NCBI RefSeq assembly: GCF_026162625.1
Contig: NZ_JAOTBD010000001.1
Location: 62,001-126,000, forward strand
Reading direction: 5' to 3'
DNA length: 64,000 nucleotides
Origin: Paracoccus beibuensis
GTDB lineage: Bacteria; Pseudomonadota; Alphaproteobacteria; Rhodobacterales; Rhodobacteraceae
In this document: positions 10,298-18,841 of the stretch, in pieces
Position numbering within the stretch: the first letter of the stretch is position 1
How the letters are laid out: every line of letters starts with the position of its first letter
Position numbers and translations under genes: made by a program
The notes under the pieces: model-generated
What the model was told of the DNA's origin: nothing
The model's database searches: none
Seen by the model: only the letters and a program-made list of their open reading frames with translations

Positions 10298-10401
10298 ACG
10301 GGCATGGGTTGCCAAAGCACGCCGCAGCGTCAACGACCGGGTACGCCGCAATTGCTTGCCGCGTGGGCATCAACATGCAGGCCGCACCGCAAATGGGCAA
10401 C

Positions 10402-10420
10402 CTGCCCGCAAACCGGGCAG
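10402..10420 (-). terminator. Hairpin after olsB
   Basis: CTGCCCG and CGGGCAG form a perfect 7-bp stem with a 5-base loop, 6 bp beyond the olsB stop codon on the minus strand. There is no U-run after it, so it would be a weak intrinsic terminator or only an RNA 3'-end hairpin separating olsB from ureD. Confidence 0.4.
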
Positions 10421-10425
10421 AAGAT

Positions 10426-11199
10426 TCAGGCGATCCGGTAGGCTATTGCGTCCAGCAGCCGCCTGCGGGACGGGGGGATGGCGCGGATCTCGACCCCGGT
10501 AAAGACATGCATCGTCTTCAGCGCTGGGTCGACGACGGCGTGGTCGCTGACCCAGCCGCCCATCGCCAGGTAGCTGCGCAGCAGCGGCGGCATCGCGGCC
10601 ATCGCGCGGCGGGGGTCCGGCTGGCGCAGGCGCAGCACGCGGGCAAAGCGGAAGACGCGGGGCGCCTTGACGCGCGGCCACCAGCGGCGCGGCGCCAGGT
10701 GGCGGTCCTTGAGCATGGCGAAGGCCTCGGCATGCGTGTCAGGATCGCAGCCGACGAAGCTGGAGCAGCCGAACAGCATCTCGACCCCGGCTTCGTCTAC
10801 ATGGCGCGTCAGGGCGGCCCAAGCGATTCGCAGGATGTCGGGATCGCGGTGGTCGGGATGGATGCAGAAGCGCCCCATCTCGACCATGGGACCGTCGAAG
10901 CGGCCCAGGGCTGCCAGGTCATAGTGCTGCGCCGAATAGCTGCGCGCGATCTGCGATCCGTCGGCCAGCGGCAGGAAGCGGAAGGTGCAGACCAGGCGCC
11001 CCGAGGCCGCGTCCTCGACCAGCATGTGCTGGCAATCGGCGTCCAGGGCGTCGGCGTCAAGGCCGTGGCCGTCGTCGATCTCTCCGGTCCGGGCCAGGAA
11101 GCACTGCCAGCGCAGCCGCTGGCAATCGCAGAGGTCCTGGTCGGTGTCGGCCAAGCGCGCGCGGTACCGACCCTTGGACAGCGGTTTCATCGTGACCAA
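10426..11199 (-). CDS. olsB: L-ornithine N(alpha)-acyltransferase, OlsB type (GNAT fold)
   Basis: 257-residue acyltransferase of the hemolysin-like GNAT group. OlsB moves a 3-hydroxyacyl chain from acyl-ACP to ornithine, the first step of ornithine lipid synthesis. Support: GRYRARLADTDQDLCDCQRLRWQCF at the N-terminus, RLVCTFRFLPL, VEMGRFCIHPDHRDPDILRIAWAALTRHV and MLFGCSSFVGCD. The partner olsA, often adjacent in this group, is not next to it; the following gene downstream is ureD. OlsB is favoured over a generic GNAT because of the N-terminal LRWQCF motif and length. Confidence 0.82.
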   Translation of the reverse strand: MVTMKPLSKGRYRARLADTDQDLCDCQRLRWQCFLARTGEIDDGHGLDADALDADCQHMLVEDAASGRLVCTFRFLPLADGSQIARSYSAQHYDLAALGRFDGPMVEMGRFCIHPDHRDPDILRIAWAALTRHVDEAGVEMLFGCSSFVGCDPDTHAEAFAMLKDRHLAPRRWWPRVKAPRVFRFARVLRLRQPDPRRAMAAMPPLLRSYLAMGGWVSDHAVVDPALKTMHVFTGVEIRAIPPSRRRLLDAIAYRIA

Positions 11200-11265
11200 C
11201 CCCTGATGGACGCGGTGCCAGTATAAGCGCCTCCTGTGTCGAAATCACGAAGGCATTCGGCCCCG

Positions 11266-12357
11266 TCAGTCGATCTCGGGATCGCCAAGCGTGTCCTGCA
11301 CGTAAAGCCGGCGGATCAGCAGCATCGCGACGATCAGCAGCGGCGTTGCAAGGATGACGCCGACGAACCCGAAGAGCCCGCCGAACGCCACGATGGCCAC
11401 GATCGTCAGCGCCGGCGGCAGCTGCACGGCATAGCGCTGGATCAGCGGCATCAGGACGTCGCCCTCGAACGTCTGGATCGCCAGGAACAGCAGGGCGACG
11501 TAAAGGGCGGTGTCGACCCCCTGCGGCAGCGCCACCAGGACCGCGATGCCGCCCGAGAAGACGGGCCCGACGATCGGCACGATGTTGGTCACACCTGCAA
11601 TCAGCGCCAGGATCAGCGTCAGCGGCACGCCCAGCAGCCACAGGCCCAGCCCGGCCAGGATCGCCACCACGACCATGTCCAGCGCCTGCCCCGCCATCCA
11701 TCGCGCCAGCTGCGTGCCCAGCTCATCCAGGATGCCCGAGGCGCGCTCGCGGCGACGCAGCGGCACCAGTCGGATCGCTCCCCTGCGATAAAGCGGCGCC
11801 TCGATCGCCAGATAGACGGCGGTGATCAGCATCAGCAGGACCGACGAGACGCTGCCCAGAAGGGTGTTCACGATGCCGGTCAGCATGCCCATCATGTCGG
11901 GCAGACGCTCGGCCAGGCGCTCGGCCCCGGCCTCGATGTCCTCGGGCAGCTTGTCCTCGACCGCCTCGCCCAGAAGATCGCCCGGCATCCAGCCGGTCAG
12001 CGCATCCCAGGATTCGGGCAGCGCATCCAGAAGGTCCCGGAACTGCGCGGCAACGGAGGACCCGGCCAGCCAGAAGCCCCCGGCCAGAGCGCCGATCACC
12101 GCCAGAACGACGATCAGCACCCCCAGCTTGACGTTGAGGGCGATCAGCCGGTGCAGCCCGTTGCCCCCGGCCCGCAACGCGATGGCGACAAGGATGGCGC
12201 CGAAGACCAGCAAGAGGACATGGGACCACGCCCACGCCGCGCCCAGAAGCAGGACCAGCGCCGCCGTCCTGACCAGCGTGCCGGTGGTCAGCGCGCGGTC
12301 GGTGCCCGCGCCGGAAGGTTCGTGCCGTGCGGGCGGGGTCGGGCGCCAGTCTGTCAT
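11266..12357 (-). CDS. AI-2E family transporter (PerM/TqsA-like membrane protein)
   Basis: 363 residues with about seven hydrophobic segments. Two helices near residues 27-65 and one near 80 precede a soluble middle region ([26 protein letters not shown], about 110-160). The C-terminal block [51 protein letters not shown] and [21 protein letters not shown] is the family signature. Members export small molecules or act as ion antiporters, and the substrate cannot be told from sequence. It is upstream of olsB on the same strand with a 66-bp gap. Confidence 0.85.
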   Translation of the reverse strand: MTDWRPTPPARHEPSGAGTDRALTTGTLVRTAALVLLLGAAWAWSHVLLLVFGAILVAIALRAGGNGLHRLIALNVKLGVLIVVLAVIGALAGGFWLAGSSVAAQFRDLLDALPESWDALTGWMPGDLLGEAVEDKLPEDIEAGAERLAERLPDMMGMLTGIVNTLLGSVSSVLLMLITAVYLAIEAPLYRRGAIRLVPLRRRERASGILDELGTQLARWMAGQALDMVVVAILAGLGLWLLGVPLTLILALIAGVTNIVPIVGPVFSGGIAVLVALPQGVDTALYVALLFLAIQTFEGDVLMPLIQRYAVQLPPALTIVAIVAFGGLFGFVGVILATPLLIVAMLLIRRLYVQDTLGDPEID

Positions 12358-12501
12358 GGATGCTCCTGTGCTGGCGGATCAATCCGCAGCGCGGCGTGGG
12401 GGTTCCGCCGCACCTTCTTGCCCGGGGCGGCCAAGCCTGCTAACCGGACGCGGATTTCCGTGAAGCGCGGGCGCGGCCCGCCGATCAGACAAGGTAAGAC
12501 C

Positions 12502-12924
12502 ATGGCCACCGAACGCACGCTTTCCATCATCAAGCCCGATGCCACCCGCCGCAACCTGACCGGCAAGATCAACGCCAAGTTCGAGGATGCGGGCCTGCGC
12601 ATCGTCGCGCAGAAGCGCATCAAGCTGTCGGCCGAGCAGGCGGGCAAGTTCTACGAAGTTCACAAGGACCGCCCCTTCTACGGAGAACTGGTCGAGTTCA
12701 TGGCCTCGGAACCGGTCGTCGTGCAGGTCCTGGAGGGCGAGAACGCCATCGCGAAGAACCGTGAAGTCATGGGCGCCACCAACCCGGCCAATGCAGACGA
12801 AGGCACGATCCGCAAGGAGTTCGCGCTGTCCATGGGCGAGAACTCGGTGCACGGCTCCGACGCCCCCGAGACCGCCAAGGAAGAGATCGCATTCTTCTTC
12901 TCGGGCCTCGAACTGGTCGGCTGA
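12502..12924 (+). CDS. ndk: Nucleoside diphosphate kinase
   Basis: 140-residue enzyme that equalises NTP and dNTP pools through a phospho-His intermediate. It starts [18 protein letters not shown] and carries the catalytic His in [13 protein letters not shown] at about residue 117. [17 protein letters not shown] and [18 protein letters not shown] complete the family pattern. The length is normal. It is divergent from the AI-2E gene and followed by a strong terminator, so it is probably a single-gene unit. Confidence 0.98.
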   Translation: MATERTLSIIKPDATRRNLTGKINAKFEDAGLRIVAQKRIKLSAEQAGKFYEVHKDRPFYGELVEFMASEPVVVQVLEGENAIAKNREVMGATNPANADEGTIRKEFALSMGENSVHGSDAPETAKEEIAFFFSGLELVG

Positions 12925-12951
12925 AGCCGCCAGGACGATGCGGACTGACCA

Positions 12952-12977
12952 AAAGGGGCCCTTCGCGGCCCCTTTCT
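12952..12977 (+). terminator. Rho-independent terminator after ndk
   Basis: AAAGGGGCC and GGCCCCTTT pair perfectly around a short CTTCGC loop, followed by TCTTCT. It lies about 27 bp after the ndk stop. Confidence 0.8.
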
Positions 12978-13069
12978 TCTGGCGCGGCTGGCAGATGGCA
13001 TCGGTTGCGGCAGCGTCGCGCAACGGCTATGCCCAGTTGCGACGCAACGATTTTTTTGGGGGAAGTGCC

Positions 13070-13996
13070 ATGCGGGCATTCGTGTTTCCGGGGCAGGGGG
13101 CGCAAACGGTCGGCATGGGCCGCGAACTGGCCGAAGCCTGGCCTGCCGCGCGCGACGTCTTCGACGAGGTGGACGAGGCGCTGGGCGAAAACCTGTCCAA
13201 GCTGATCTGGGAAGGGGATGCCGACACGCTGACGCTGACGCGGAACGCGCAGCCGGCGCTGATGGCGACGTCCATCGCGGCCTTCCGCGCGATGGAAGCC
13301 GAAGGGATCAACATCCACGATGCCGACTTTGTCGCGGGTCATTCGCTGGGCGAATATTCGGCGCTCTGCGCGGCGGGGGCGCTGACCCTGTCCGACACCG
13401 CGCGCCTGCTGCGCCTGCGCGGGCAGGCCATGCAAGAGGCCGTGCCGGTGGGCGTCGGCGCGATGGCGGCGATCCTGGGCCTCGATTTCGAAACCGTGGA
13501 CCGCATCGCCCGAGAGATCGGCGGCGACGAGGTCGTGCAGGCCGCCAACGACAACGATCCGGCGCAGGTCGTGATCTCGGGGCACAAGGATGCGGTCGAG
13601 GCCGCGGCCGAGGCGATGAAGGTCGCCGGCGCCAAGCGGGCGCTGATGCTGCCGGTGTCGGCGCCTTTCCATTCCGTGCTGATGCAGCCGGCGGCGGCGG
13701 TCATGGCCGATGCGCTGGCCGGGGTCGACATCCAGCCGCCCGCCGTGCCGCTGATCGCCAATGTCCGCGCCGAGGCGGTGATCGAGCCGGGCGCGATCCG
13801 GCGCCTGCTGGTCGAGCAGGTGACCGGAACCGTGCGCTGGCGCGAATCCGTCGCCAATATGGCCGAGGCCGGTGTGACCGAGTTCTGGGAGATCGGCGCG
13901 GGCAAGGCACTGTCCGGTATGATCAAGCGGATCACGAAGGATGCGACCGTGCGCAATGTCGGCATTCCGGCGGATGTCGCGGCGCTCAGGGGTTAA
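13070..13996 (+). CDS. fabD: Malonyl-CoA:ACP transacylase FabD
   Basis: 308 residues; loads malonyl groups onto ACP for fatty acid elongation. Motifs: FPGQGAQTVGMGREL at the N-terminus, the nucleophile elbow GHSLGEYSALCAAGAL with Ser at about 92, and PVSAPFHSVLM carrying the active-site His at about 200. The ATG at 13070 follows a GGGGGAAG Shine-Dalgarno; the longer open frame upstream is ndk in another frame. It is followed by fabG and acpP on the same strand. Confidence 0.97.
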   Translation: MRAFVFPGQGAQTVGMGRELAEAWPAARDVFDEVDEALGENLSKLIWEGDADTLTLTRNAQPALMATSIAAFRAMEAEGINIHDADFVAGHSLGEYSALCAAGALTLSDTARLLRLRGQAMQEAVPVGVGAMAAILGLDFETVDRIAREIGGDEVVQAANDNDPAQVVISGHKDAVEAAAEAMKVAGAKRALMLPVSAPFHSVLMQPAAAVMADALAGVDIQPPAVPLIANVRAEAVIEPGAIRRLLVEQVTGTVRWRESVANMAEAGVTEFWEIGAGKALSGMIKRITKDATVRNVGIPADVAALRG

Positions 13997-14051
13997 CGCG
14001 GGTCGGGGCGCTGTCCCGAGTTCCGGGATACATGAAAAAGAAGAGGCTGGG

Positions 14052-14789
14052 ATGTTCGATCTGACGGGAAAGACGGCGCTGGTGACTGGCGCCTCGGGTG
14101 GGATCGGCGGCGCGATCGCCGAGGCGCTGCATGGGGCGGGGGCGACCGTGACGCTGTCGGGCACGCGCGAGGCGCCGCTGCGCGAGCTGGCCGAGAAACT
14201 GGGCGACCGCGCGCATGTCGTGACCGCCAACCTGGGCGAGGCCGAGTCGCTGGCCGCGCTGCCCAAGGCGGCGACCGAGGCGATGGGATCGCTGGACATC
14301 CTGGTGAACAACGCCGGGATCACCCGCGACAACCTGTTCATGCGCATGTCGGACGAGGAATGGGCGCAGGTGCTGGATGTGAACCTGTCCAGCGTCTTCA
14401 AGCTGTCGCGCAGCGTCCTTCGAGGCATGATGAAGGCGCGCTGGGGGCGGATCGTCAACATCACCTCGGTCGTGGGGGCCACGGGCAATCCGGGGCAGGG
14501 CAACTATGCCGCCGCCAAGGCGGGGCTTGTCGGCATGTCGAAATCGCTGGCCTACGAGGTGGCAAGCCGCGGGATCACGGTGAACTGCGTGGCACCGGGC
14601 TTCATCGCGACGGCCATGACCGACAAGCTGAACGACGACCAGAAGGGCAAGATCCTGGGCCAGATCCCCGCCGGCCGGATGGGCAGCCCCGAGGAGATCG
14701 CCGCCGCCGTTCTCTATCTTTCCAGCCCCGAGGCGGGTTACGTCACCGGTGCCACCTTGCATGTCAATGGCGGGATGGCGATGATCTGA
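14052..14789 (+). CDS. fabG: 3-oxoacyl-ACP reductase FabG
   Basis: 245-residue short-chain dehydrogenase that reduces 3-oxoacyl-ACP with NADPH. Cofactor motif TGASGGIGG at 12-20, NNAG at 86-89, catalytic Ser139, Tyr152 and Lys156 in VGATGNPGQGNYAAAKAG, and the C-terminal VNCVAPGFIATAMTD and GYVTGATLHVNGGMAMI. The ATG at 14052 follows AAGAGG. The gap to fabD is about 55 bp, consistent with one transcript. Confidence 0.97.
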   Translation: MFDLTGKTALVTGASGGIGGAIAEALHGAGATVTLSGTREAPLRELAEKLGDRAHVVTANLGEAESLAALPKAATEAMGSLDILVNNAGITRDNLFMRMSDEEWAQVLDVNLSSVFKLSRSVLRGMMKARWGRIVNITSVVGATGNPGQGNYAAAKAGLVGMSKSLAYEVASRGITVNCVAPGFIATAMTDKLNDDQKGKILGQIPAGRMGSPEEIAAAVLYLSSPEAGYVTGATLHVNGGMAMI

Positions 14790-14838
14790 CGGGCGCTGTC
14801 GCGGCGGCAACGCCCGGCAGGAATCGTTCCGAAAGCGG

Positions 14839-14866
14839 TTGCATGAGGGTTCGTGGGTGCTATATC
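14839..14866 (+). promoter_or_regulatory. Putative sigma-70-type promoter for acpP
   Basis: TTGCAT, a 16-bp spacer and TATATC, placed about 95 bp before the acpP ATG. It would give acpP, needed in large amounts, its own transcript besides read-through from fabDG. Prediction from sequence only. Confidence 0.5.
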
Positions 14867-14960
14867 CCCCGCTTTAGCAGCAGGGGAACCGCCCTGTGCT
14901 GAACCGGACCGCGTGTCCGCGCAAAACTTGGGCGGATGCCCGCGAGAATGAGGATATGAC

Positions 14961-15194
14961 ATGAGCGATATCGCTGATCGCGTGAAGAAGATCGTGGTCG
15001 AGCATCTGGGTGTCGATGAGGACAAGGTGGTCGAATCCGCTTCGTTCATCGACGATCTGGGCGCCGACAGCCTCGACACCGTCGAGCTGGTCATGGCTTT
15101 CGAGGAAGAGTTCGGGATCGAGATCCCCGACGACGCCGCCGAAACCATCCAGACCGTCGGCGACGCGGTGAACTTCATCAAGGGCGCGGTCTGA
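14961..15194 (+). CDS. acpP: Acyl carrier protein
   Basis: 77-residue acidic carrier protein. The phosphopantetheine attachment Ser37 is in [24 protein letters not shown]. It starts [23 protein letters not shown] after a GAGGA ribosome site. The order fabD-fabG-acpP is widely conserved. fabF, usually next, is not here: a terminator and dps follow instead. Confidence 0.98.
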   Translation: MSDIADRVKKIVVEHLGVDEDKVVESASFIDDLGADSLDTVELVMAFEEEFGIEIPDDAAETIQTVGDAVNFIKGAV

Positions 15195-15237
15195 CCCGAA
15201 GCCTTTTCGGCCGCGCGCGCTTTGCACGATGGCCAGA

Positions 15238-15268
15238 CGGCGCCCCCAGCTCGGGAGGCGCCGTTTTT
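15238..15268 (+). terminator. Rho-independent terminator after acpP
   Basis: CGGCGCC and GGCGCCG pair around a CCCAGCTCGGGA middle, followed by TTTTT. It lies about 44 bp after the acpP stop and cuts the fab cluster before dps. Confidence 0.85.
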
Positions 15269-15358
15269 CATGGAAGTTGTCCCATGCGCCGGGTCCGTGG
15301 AACCCGAAGGCCAGGCACCTTGTTGTGGCGGCGAAACATCCGCAAAAAGGAGGCTTTC

Positions 15359-15832
15359 ATGGCCGTGAACGTGAAGGGTCTTGAAGACAACGCCCGCAAG
15401 ACTTCCATCGAGACGCTGAACGCCCGCGTGTCCGACAGCATCGCGTTGGGGCTGGCTGTCAAGCAGGCGCACTGGAACATGAAGGGGCCGAACTTCATCG
15501 CCGTTCACGAGTTCCTGGATGCCGTCCATGCACGCGTTCTGGCCCATACCGACGTCATGGCCGAGCGCGTGCAGATCCTGGACGGCCGCGCGATGGGAAC
15601 GGTCGAGGTCGTGAAGGATTCGGTGACCCTGAAGCCCTATCCGACGGACGTGACCAAGGTGCAGGACCACCTGACCGAGCTGTGCGCCCGCATCCGCGAC
15701 CATGGAGAGAAAGTGCGAAACGCCATCGACAGCACCGACGATGCCGGGGATGCCGATACCGCCGATCTGCTGACCGGCGTTTCTCGTGAACTGGACAAGG
15801 ACCTGTGGTTCCTGGAGAGCCACCTGGAGTAA
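15359..15832 (+). CDS. dps: Dps-family ferritin-like DNA-protection protein
   Basis: 157 residues. Dps forms 12-mers that oxidise and store iron with peroxide and shield DNA. Ferroxidase-site residues are visible in LAVKQAHWNMKGPNFIAVHEFLDAVHARVLAHTDVMAERV (about 38-77). The N-terminus is short with a few Lys (MAVNVKGLEDNARK). A strong AAGGAGG lies before the ATG. It is followed by a good terminator and converges on the sulfotransferase gene. Confidence 0.92.
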   Translation: MAVNVKGLEDNARKTSIETLNARVSDSIALGLAVKQAHWNMKGPNFIAVHEFLDAVHARVLAHTDVMAERVQILDGRAMGTVEVVKDSVTLKPYPTDVTKVQDHLTELCARIRDHGEKVRNAIDSTDDAGDADTADLLTGVSRELDKDLWFLESHLE

Positions 15833-15856
15833 CCGGCGCCCGACACGCCGCCACGA

Positions 15857-15879
15857 CGGGCGCCTTCGGGCGCCCGTTT
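15857..15879 (+). terminator. Rho-independent terminator after dps
   Basis: CGGGCGCC and GGCGCCCG form an 8-bp stem with a tight loop followed by TTT, 25 bp after the dps stop and just before the sulfotransferase stop on the other strand. It may serve both. Confidence 0.75.
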
Positions 15880-15884
15880 CCGTT

Positions 15885-16703
15885 TCAGCGGCCCAGCTTG
15901 GCGTGAACCTCGTCCAGGTCGACCTCGGCCAGGGGCATCTTGTTGTCGGGATCGTCGAAGTCGTAGCGGAACAGCTGGAAGTCGTCCTTGTAGATATCCC
16001 AGATCAGGTGGCGCGACAGGTCGTCGAAGTAATCGCTGACCTTGTGGGCGCGCTTGGGCCCGTGACCTTCCGATTCGTTGAACCGGGGCACCTCGGCCAG
16101 GTCCAGCGCCACGGGGGTGTCGGCCGCTGACAGGACCTGCGCCATCCCGTCGTTGAATGCCTCGGTGAAGAAGATGCGGTCGTAGCGGCCGCCGTTCACG
16201 ATGAAGGTCGAGATGTGACCCGACATGGCCGACCAGTGGATGTCGGGGTCCATCGGCTTGCGAAAGCGGATGGTGTCCCGGGCGAACAGCAGGAAACGGC
16301 GAAAGCTGGCGACCTGGTCGAAGTCGAAGCCGTTTTCCGGGGTGCCGACGTCGATCCCGTAGCGCTGAACCAGCTGCGGCACCAGGTTGCCGCGATAGCG
16401 GCGGCCGTTGCGCTGGATGCCGGCGATCTTGTCGAAGAAGGACGACAGGATGCGCGCATAGGGGTTGCGGACGCAGGTGAAGGTCAGCGCGTCGCGCGAC
16501 TGGACCGCACGCTCGATCGGGCCCTGGCTGTGATCCAGCGCCCATTTGTGCAGGCCCTTGCTTGCATCATGGATGTCGCCGTCGAAGAACCGGCCGTGGT
16601 CGGAATAGAACATGATCTGGCCGATGGTCGAACAGGCGCATTTCGGCACCACCCGATAAATCATGCTCTCGCTTTCGGTCATCCAGACGCCGGGAAACCC
16701 CAT
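15885..16703 (-). CDS. Sulfotransferase family protein (carbohydrate type)
   Basis: 272 residues. The PAPS-binding 5'-phosphosulfate loop is seen as YRVVPKCACSTIGQIMF near residues 16-32, and the 3'-phosphate loop as FTCVRNPYARILSSFFDKI near 74-92, matching the sulfotransferase-2 group that modifies sugars. His residues in DPDIHWSAMSGHIST are typical of this group. It is divergent from the Branch glycosyltransferase at 16857 with a 153-bp gap, suggesting both act on one surface glycan. The acceptor cannot be read from sequence. Confidence 0.8.
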   Translation of the reverse strand: MGFPGVWMTESESMIYRVVPKCACSTIGQIMFYSDHGRFFDGDIHDASKGLHKWALDHSQGPIERAVQSRDALTFTCVRNPYARILSSFFDKIAGIQRNGRRYRGNLVPQLVQRYGIDVGTPENGFDFDQVASFRRFLLFARDTIRFRKPMDPDIHWSAMSGHISTFIVNGGRYDRIFFTEAFNDGMAQVLSAADTPVALDLAEVPRFNESEGHGPKRAHKVSDYFDDLSRHLIWDIYKDDFQLFRYDFDDPDNKMPLAEVDLDEVHAKLGR

Positions 16704-16856
16704 GTTGCATTCTCCGATACCGCGGCCTGCGAGGAAGTCGGGGTCGTCTCGCTTGTCCCGACGCTGAAATCAGCTACACACAAAGCAAAACGCAGCGACG
16801 AATTCAACGCCTTGTGACCAATTGCGTGGATTCGATGACCGGACAACGCGAGGCTC

Positions 16857-18434
16857 ATGGCACGGATCGCCTTCATCCTGCTGACCCACAAGGACCCGCA
16901 GGGGGTCATCGACCAGGCAAGGCGGCTGACGGCGACGGGCGATTACGTGTCGATCCATTTCGACAAGCGCGCGCCCATGGCGATGTTCCAGCAGATCAAG
17001 GATGCGCTTGGCGACCATCCGGGCGTCGTCTTCGCCCCGCGCCGGCACAAGTGCGGCTGGGGCGAATGGTCGCTGGTTGCCGCCACGCTGGAGGCGCTGC
17101 GCGCGGCCGAGGCGGCGTTCCCCCAGGCCACGCATTTCTACATGTTGTCGGGCGACTGCATGCCCATCAAGTCGGCCGAGTTCGCGCGGGCATCCCTCGA
17201 TGCCGAGGATTGCGACTTCATCGAAAGTCTCGACTTTTTCGACAGCGACTGGATCAAGACCGGCCTGAAGGAAGGGCGTCTGATCTATCGCCACTGGTTC
17301 AACGAGCGCAACCAGAAGTGGCTGTTCTACACCTGGGTCAACCTGCAGCAGCGATTCGGGCTGTCCCGAGAGGTTCCGCGCGACCTTCAGGTGATGATCG
17401 GATCGCAGTGGTGGTGCCTGCGCCGCCAGACGGTCGAGGCGATCCTCGACCTGATCCGCGAGCGCCCCGAGATCGTGCGGTTCTTCCGCACGACCTGGAT
17501 CCCGGACGAGACGTTCTTCCAGACGCTGGTTGCCCATCTGGTGCCGCGCAAGCAGATCCGCACGCGGACGCTGACCTTTCTGATCTTCACCGACTACGGG
17601 ATGCCGGTGGTCTTCTACAACGACCACTACGACCTGCTGCTGCGCCAGGATTACCTGTTCGCGCGCAAGATCAGCCCCGAAGCGCTGGAACTGCGCGAAA
17701 GGCTGGGCGCGCTATGGCAAAGCGCCGGCCTGGGCTTCCCGATTGCCGCCGAGGGGCGGCGGCTGTTCACATTCCTGACCGGGCGCGGGCGCATCGGCCG
17801 TCGCTTTGCCCCCCGGTTCTGGGAAGCCGACGGCAGTCTGGGCGCCGAGCGTGTCGTCCACATGATCGTCGCCAAGAAATGGCATGTCGCCAAGCGGCTG
17901 ACGGCCGCGATCCGTCAGCACACGTCGGTTCCGGCAGTGGACTATGTCTTCAACGAACTGGATGCCAACCTGCCCGAGATGGGCCGCGTCGCGTCGTCGC
18001 TGAGCAAGCGCGAGCGGCACAGGCGCGCGCTGGTCAAGCTGCTCTTCGATCAGTTCGGGACCGACCGGCTGGTCTTCTGCGTTGACCCCTCGGCGCTGAG
18101 CCTGATCTCGGACTTCGAGCGGGACCGGGCCGAGACGCGGGTGCTGTTCGTCGAAAGCCGGTTCGACGACGACTATGTCCGCGGCCACATGGGCCGGATC
18201 GGCCTGGTCGGCGGCAATGCCTCCGCCGATGACGTGGCCCGGCTGCTGCCGATCATGCGCAGCGACCTGGAGCACGAGGCCGACCGCCTGAAGGAGGCGG
18301 GCTTTGCCCAGCTGTCGATCGTCTCGGACGCGGCACCGGCGGACCGCAATGCCACGGCGATCGCCGCATTCCTGGACCTGGACCGGGACGCGGCGGAGGA
18401 AATCGCCAACACCCTGCACCTGTTCACGGACTGA
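16857..18434 (+). CDS. Branch-family (GT14-like) beta-1,6-N-acetylglucosaminyltransferase
   Basis: 525 residues. The N-terminal about 290 residues resemble Core-2/I-branching enzymes: IAFILLTHKDPQGVIDQARRL, YVSIHFDKRAP, FYMLSGDCMPIKSAEFAR, GSQWWCLRRQTVEAIL and WIPDETFFQTLVAHL. The C-terminal about 230 residues form an extra domain, seen in Rhodobacteraceae homologues, that I cannot assign a function (FVESRFDDDYVRGHMGRIGLVGGNASADDV). There is no signal peptide or membrane helix, so it is cytoplasmic. The neighbouring sulfotransferase suggests exopolysaccharide or lipid-linked glycan work. Confidence 0.78.
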   Translation: MARIAFILLTHKDPQGVIDQARRLTATGDYVSIHFDKRAPMAMFQQIKDALGDHPGVVFAPRRHKCGWGEWSLVAATLEALRAAEAAFPQATHFYMLSGDCMPIKSAEFARASLDAEDCDFIESLDFFDSDWIKTGLKEGRLIYRHWFNERNQKWLFYTWVNLQQRFGLSREVPRDLQVMIGSQWWCLRRQTVEAILDLIRERPEIVRFFRTTWIPDETFFQTLVAHLVPRKQIRTRTLTFLIFTDYGMPVVFYNDHYDLLLRQDYLFARKISPEALELRERLGALWQSAGLGFPIAAEGRRLFTFLTGRGRIGRRFAPRFWEADGSLGAERVVHMIVAKKWHVAKRLTAAIRQHTSVPAVDYVFNELDANLPEMGRVASSLSKRERHRRALVKLLFDQFGTDRLVFCVDPSALSLISDFERDRAETRVLFVESRFDDDYVRGHMGRIGLVGGNASADDVARLLPIMRSDLEHEADRLKEAGFAQLSIVSDAAPADRNATAIAAFLDLDRDAAEEIANTLHLFTD

Positions 18435-18447
18435 AAGAGGACGTCCC

Positions 18448-18828
18448 ATGCCCTTCACCTATGACGACAGCAACATCTTCGCCCGCATCCTGCGCGGCGA
18501 GATCCCCTGCGACCGTGTGGCCGAGAACGACCACGCGCTGGCCTTCCGGGACATCGCGCCGAAGGTGCCCGTCCACGTGCTGGTGATCCCCAAGGGCAAC
18601 TATGTCAGCTTCGACGACTTCGCGGCCAACGCCGGCGAGGGCGAGATCGCGGGCTTCATGCGGCTCTGCGCCGAGGTCTGCGCGGCCGAAGGCGTCGGGC
18701 TGGAGCAGGGGCAGGGGTTCCGGGTGATCAGCAACGCCGGTGCGCATGGGGTGCAGGAGGTGCCGCATTTCCACCTGCACATCATGGGTGGTGCGGTGAT
18801 GGGTCCGATGATCGGCGCGCGCGGCTGA
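18448..18828 (+). CDS. HIT-family nucleotide hydrolase (HinT-like)
   Basis: 126 residues. It starts NIFARILRGEIPCDRVAENDHALAFRDIAPKVPVHVLVIPK and ends with the HIT triad HFHLHIMGG at about 107-115. HinT proteins cleave purine nucleoside phosphoramidates; the physiological substrate is usually unknown. It starts 13 bp after the glycosyltransferase stop with AAGAGG before the ATG, so it is likely co-transcribed. Confidence 0.93.
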   Translation: MPFTYDDSNIFARILRGEIPCDRVAENDHALAFRDIAPKVPVHVLVIPKGNYVSFDDFAANAGEGEIAGFMRLCAEVCAAEGVGLEQGQGFRVISNAGAHGVQEVPHFHLHIMGGAVMGPMIGARG

Positions 18829-18841
18829 CCCGCGCGGCGGG

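Noticed and set aside
10298-10425. Possible sigma-54 (NtrC-type) promoter before ureD
   Set aside because: Nitrogen control of urease would make it plausible, but no TGGCAC-N5-TTGC pattern with conserved GG and GC was found. A TTGACG without a good -10 was also too weak to list.
12417-12445. Possible promoter TTGCCC-17-TAACCG before ndk
   Set aside because: The -10 fits poorly and several equal alternatives exist in the 140-bp upstream region.
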